A stretch of 64,000 bases of DNA from contig NZ_JAGEVL010000001.1 in the NCBI RefSeq assembly GCF_017583065.1, positions 620,001-684,000 of the forward strand, in the 5' to 3' direction. Shown in pieces: positions 61,120-64,000 of this stretch. Under the pieces are notes generated by a model, which ran no database searches, had not been told where the DNA came from, and was given only the letters and a program-made list of their open reading frames with translations. Position numbers and translations under genes: made by a program. Position 1 is the first letter of the stretch; the number at the start of each line of letters is the position of its first letter. The stretch comes from Staphylococcus shinii (GTDB lineage: Bacteria > Bacillota > Bacilli > Staphylococcales > Staphylococcaceae).

Positions 61120-61239
61120 TTAGCAGTGATTTGAGCCGACTCCTGTGGGAAGAGTACTTGCCCAAGACTACAGGCTAAGGCAGTGCTCGCGAAAAGCTTG
61201 TACAAAAAACTGCCAACAAAGTCAGATACTTTGTCGACA
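61120..61239 (-). repeat. Dispersed intergenic repeat, copy B
   Basis: On the minus strand this 120-nt segment aligns end to end with copy A at 28081-28200 (shared blocks tcgacaaag, ttttgtac, cgcg, tgcctta, cctgtag, ttcccacagga, aaatcactgc). An open frame of 60 codons crosses it, but it does not match copy A in frame and is not a gene. Confidence 0.8.
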
Positions 61240-61322
61240 GTAAAAACGCAACTCCTAAACAGTGTTGCGTGTAGTTGTATTACCATAAAAAAATATATTA
61301 AATGCTTTTTATTTTTTAAACT

Positions 61323-61577
61323 TTAATTAACATTTTTAAACCTATGTATGTACCTACGCACAACTCTTACTATCATAGAAATAGTTGGAAAAACCATGGC
61401 TAACAATATCCAATAATAAATATCAACAAAGGTATTTTCCCATTCTAAAGGGATTAAGATACCACATATTAAATATAGTATCAAAATAACAAAATTTATT
61501 AAAACACATAATAGTAAATGACTGAACTTCGAGACACCTTTATAATTAAAAGTGTTTTTCCAATATCTTAAATACAT
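61323..61577 (-). CDS. Small DUF805-like membrane protein, probably truncated
   Basis: The 84-residue protein begins MYLRYWKNTFNYKGVSKFSH, like the N-terminal segment of DUF805 inner-membrane proteins. It has two membrane helices (about 20-43 and 52-71), then FPTISMIVRVVRRYIHRF. In DUF805 that position usually reads VRRLHD and continues for 30 or more residues, so this copy seems cut short or shifted. AAGGAG lies 6 nt before the ATG, so it may still be expressed. The function is unknown. Confidence 0.6.
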   Translation of the reverse strand: MYLRYWKNTFNYKGVSKFSHLLLCVLINFVILILYLICGILIPLEWENTFVDIYYWILLAMVFPTISMIVRVVRRYIHRFKNVN

Positions 61578-61768
61578 TTTTTCTCCTTTATATTAAATAA
61601 ATTCTATAGTTATTTAATTAAAAACCACTCTAAACACAAGTGTGGACTTAGAAAGTATGTCTGGATGTACGCCTTATGGACATGTATTAGACCTATTCTA
61701 TCTAACAGCACCCTAAGGTATACCACATAATATTATTATATTAGATATACTTAGTAAACTATAATTAA
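61578..61768. other. Intergenic region between the DUF805-like gene and the recombinase remnant
   Basis: AT-rich, with no gene seen. A 9-nt inverted pair (GTATGTCTG near 61660 and CAGACATAC near 61795) is present but too short to call an element end. Confidence 0.35.
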
Positions 61769-61771
61769 TAT

Positions 61772-61917
61772 AAAAAAGTTACGTCACATACTTTCAGACA
61801 TACACATACTGATTTGTTAGAAGAAATGGAAGTTTTGTTAAAAGCTATTATGAAAAAAGTGGGACATATAATCGAAAAACTACTACCACTATATACACCC
61901 CTACAACAGAAAAATAG
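61772..61917 (+). pseudogene. Remnant of a tyrosine recombinase (phage/ICE-type integrase) C-terminus
   Basis: Read in frame from 61772 this gives KKVTSHTFRHTHTDLLEEM, then EVLLKAIMKKVGH, the second catalytic His-x-x-Arg and the His of a phage-type integrase. After GAA at 61874 a one-base loss in an A-run shifts the frame; restoring it reads KTTTTIYTPTTEK and a stop, which supplies the nucleophile Tyr in its normal place. Everything upstream of this box is gone. It is the decayed tail of an integrase from a lost prophage or integrative element next to priA. Confidence 0.75.
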
Positions 61918-62045
61918 ACAAACAGTCAACCGAGAAATTAGAAATATCCCAAGTTGAACTACCTGCCCTTTTTCTGCCCTTAATTAAGTTTCAGTAACCT
62001 CATAAAGCTTTAAAAACACTACTATTAAGCACGTATACTACCAAT

Positions 62046-64000
62046 TTACATCATCATTTGGGGGTTTATGTCTATCTTTAAAGATAATTTTTCTTTTAAG
62101 TATTGATCATGATAATAATCGTCTAAGTATTTTAGTGCCTCATGTAATGCGGGTTCACTTTTATATTTCACTAAAATTTGAAAACGGTATTCATTGTTAA
62201 TACGAGATAAAGCTGCCGGCGATGGACCGAGTACTAATGCTTTATCCGTTAAATGTTGTAACAAAATTTTATGAATATGTTTCGATGCTTCCATAACTTT
62301 TTTCATTTCTTTATGTGCAACCGTAAAGTTAATTAAAAAGAAATAGGGTGGATATTTCCCCATTTTACGGTAATTCATTTCCTTATTAAAAAAGGCTGTA
62401 TAATCGTTAGCTTGAACATCTTTAATAGCATAATGTTCTGGATTATATGTCTGGATGATAACTTGCCCTTCTTTTTCATGTCTACCAGCTCGACCAGAAA
62501 CTTGGGTTAATAATTGATACGTTCTTTCACTAGCTCTAAAATCCGGAAGATTTAACATGGTATCAGCATTTAAAACGCCCACTAATGTAATATTTGGAAA
62601 ATCTAAACCTTTAGCAATCATTTGAGTACCAAGCAAAATATCTCCTTTACCTGCTCCAAAATCATCTAAAAGTTTTTCATGTGCGCCTTTTCTTGTAGTT
62701 GTATCCACATCCATACGTATAATACGGGCTTCTTGGAAGGCTTCTTGTAATAACTCTTCAACTCGTTGGGTGCCTGTACCCACTTGTCTAATATGCTCAC
62801 TTTCACAGTTCGGACATTTATTGGGTGGAACTTCTTGATGTCCACAATAATGACATTTAAGTTGATCTGTCGATTTATGATAGGTAAGTGAAATATCACA
62901 GTTTGGACATTGTGGCACATGACCACAATCCCTACATAACATAAATGAAGCATATCCCCTTCGATTTAGGAATAGTACGATTTGTTCGTTTCTATCTAAT
63001 CTTTGTTGTATAGATTTGCGTAATTGCTCAGAAAACATCGAACGATTACCTGAACTAAGTTCAGTTCTCATATCTACTATTTCAATTTCTGGCAATGCTT
63101 GCTGATTGACCCTATTTGGTAATGACAACAATTCATAAACGCCTTTTTCTGCTCGTGCATAAGTTTCAAGACTTGGTGTTGCACTCCCTAAAATCAAAGG
63201 ACATTTATGATACTGACTTCGCCATTGGGCTATATCTCTGGCATGGTACCTAGGATAATCTTCTTGTTTATATGAAGACTCATGTTCTTCATCAATTATA
63301 ATCATCCCTAAATTTTTAAACGGAGCGAAAACACTTGATCGCGCTCCTACACTTACGCTCGCTTTACCATCCCTAATTTTCTGCCATTCGTCATAGCGTT
63401 CACCCTTGGACAGACCAGAATGCAATACTGCTACTTCATCGCCGAATCTCCTTTTAAACCTTAAAACCATTTGAGGGGTCAAAGCAATTTCTGGTACTAA
63501 CATCATTGCTTGTCTTCCTAATTTCAATACTTCTTCAATCGTTTGTAAATAAACTTCTGTCTTACCAGACCCAGTGACACCATGAAGCAAATAAGTTCGT
63601 TGTTGACGTGCTCGAATATTTTCTAGTATAGAGTCATATGCCGCTTGTTGATCATCAGTAAGTTGTTGTTTTTGATCTTGTTCAAAAACACGTGTTTCAA
63701 AGGGGTCACGTTCAACAATAGCATCATACTTTTCTACAAAACCTTTACGCATTAAAGTATCAATACTTGATTTAGAAAAGCCCATTTCTTCTAAATCTTT
63801 TAATAGTACCGTATGATGACGCTCGTCTAATAAATAAGCATAGAGCTCGTACTGTTTTTTTGATTTTTCCAAAGAACCTAAGACGCTATCATAGTCGAAA
63901 CCCTCTATAATGCTTACAGCACGTTGTTTCTTTTTACTAACATTTTGAGATAAAAGTGTCATTTCAGATACTATACCTTGCTTTAACAATGGTACTATTT
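62046..64000 (-). CDS. priA: Primosomal protein N' (replication restart helicase PriA), C-terminal part
   Basis: PriA recognises stalled forks and reloads the replisome. About 651 residues are visible and the N-terminal 3'-end-binding domain lies beyond the right edge; the frame stays open to the last base. Seen are Walker A LLHGVTGSGKTEVYLQT, IIDEEHESSYKQ, GSATPSLE, the paired Cys zinc region (CRDCGHVPQCPNCDISL, CHYCGHQEVPPNKCPNC), GTQMIAKGLDFPNITLVGVL, SGRAGRHEKEGQVIIQTYNPEH and the C-terminal DINPQMMM. Confidence 0.97.
   Translation of the reverse strand, partial: IVPLLKQGIVSEMTLLSQNVSKKKQRAVSIIEGFDYDSVLGSLEKSKKQYELYAYLLDERHHTVLLKDLEEMGFSKSSIDTLMRKGFVEKYDAIVERDPFETRVFEQDQKQQLTDDQQAAYDSILENIRARQQRTYLLHGVTGSGKTEVYLQTIEEVLKLGRQAMMLVPEIALTPQMVLRFKRRFGDEVAVLHSGLSKGERYDEWQKIRDGKASVSVGARSSVFAPFKNLGMIIIDEEHESSYKQEDYPRYHARDIAQWRSQYHKCPLILGSATPSLETYARAEKGVYELLSLPNRVNQQALPEIEIVDMRTELSSGNRSMFSEQLRKSIQQRLDRNEQIVLFLNRRGYASFMLCRDCGHVPQCPNCDISLTYHKSTDQLKCHYCGHQEVPPNKCPNCESEHIRQVGTGTQRVEELLQEAFQEARIIRMDVDTTTRKGAHEKLLDDFGAGKGDILLGTQMIAKGLDFPNITLVGVLNADTMLNLPDFRASERTYQLLTQVSGRAGRHEKEGQVIIQTYNPEHYAIKDVQANDYTAFFNKEMNYRKMGKYPPYFFLINFTVAHKEMKKVMEASKHIHKILLQHLTDKALVLGPSPAALSRINNEYRFQILVKYKSEPALHEALKYLDDYYHDQYLKEKLSLKIDINPQMMM

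Noticed and set aside
61104-61286. A 60-codon minus-strand open frame
   Set aside because: It lies across copy B of the dispersed repeat, lacks a ribosome binding site and has no counterpart in copy A.

Overview
The window is about 64 kb of low-GC Firmicutes chromosome. I read it as Staphylococcus: gene order and protein sequences match staphylococcal core genes almost throughout (cdsA-uppS / frr-pyrH-tsf-rpsB / codY-hslU-hslV-xerC-trmFO-topA-dprA / sucCD-rnhB-rbgA / rplS-trmD-rimM-rpsP / ffh-ylxM-ftsY-smc-rnc-acpP-fabG-fabD-plsX-fapR / recG-sdaA-fakA-rpmB-thiN-rpe-rsgA-pknB-stp-rlmN-rsmB-fmt-def-priA). A coagulase-negative species near the S. saprophyticus/xylosus group seems likely, but that is inference. 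The species cannot be fixed from this stretch.

Almost all core genes lie on the minus strand, so transcription runs from right to left. The plus strand holds rpmB and the inserted or lineage-specific genes. 1-17.3 kb: phospholipid/undecaprenol synthesis, translation factors, the CodY/ClpYQ/XerC cluster, topoisomerase I, DprA, succinyl-CoA synthetase, RNase HII and the ribosome-assembly GTPase RbgA. 17.6-22.9 kb: two large tandem YfhO-family membrane proteins on the plus strand, probably acting in lipoteichoic acid glycosylation. 23.3-25.5 kb: rplS-trmD-rimM-rpsP with an L19-type leader. 25.7-28.0 kb: a plus-strand cassette (TPP riboswitch, terminator, SDR reductase, FMN-dependent NtaA/DszA-type monooxygenase) placed between rpsP and ffh. 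28.5-39.7 kb: the SRP, SMC, RNase III and FapR-controlled lipid genes. 40.1-41.7 kb: a secreted thermolysin-type (M4) protease inserted between fapR and recG. 42-57.8 kb: RecG, serine dehydratase, fatty-acid kinase, L28, then thiN-rpe-rsgA and pknB-stp-rlmN-rsmB-fmt-def-like. 57.8-62 kb: an accessory patch between the deformylase-like gene and priA. It holds a GNAT acetyltransferase, a small putative HTH protein, a Fur-boxed iron-siderophore lipoprotein, a DUF805-like small membrane protein, a dispersed repeat, and a frameshifted remnant of a tyrosine recombinase. The window ends inside priA.

The points most worth a second look are these: the thiamin-pyrophosphate-controlled SDR/monooxygenase pair of unknown substrate; the integrase remnant and repeats marking the priA-side insertion site; a roughly 120-bp dispersed intergenic repeat (two clear inverted copies and one diverged copy); 55/56-nt tandem repeats abutting the 3' end of pknB; a deformylase paralogue that has lost its catalytic residues; an EF-hand-like loop in FtsY; and a long inverted repeat with an alternative fold between tsf and pyrH.
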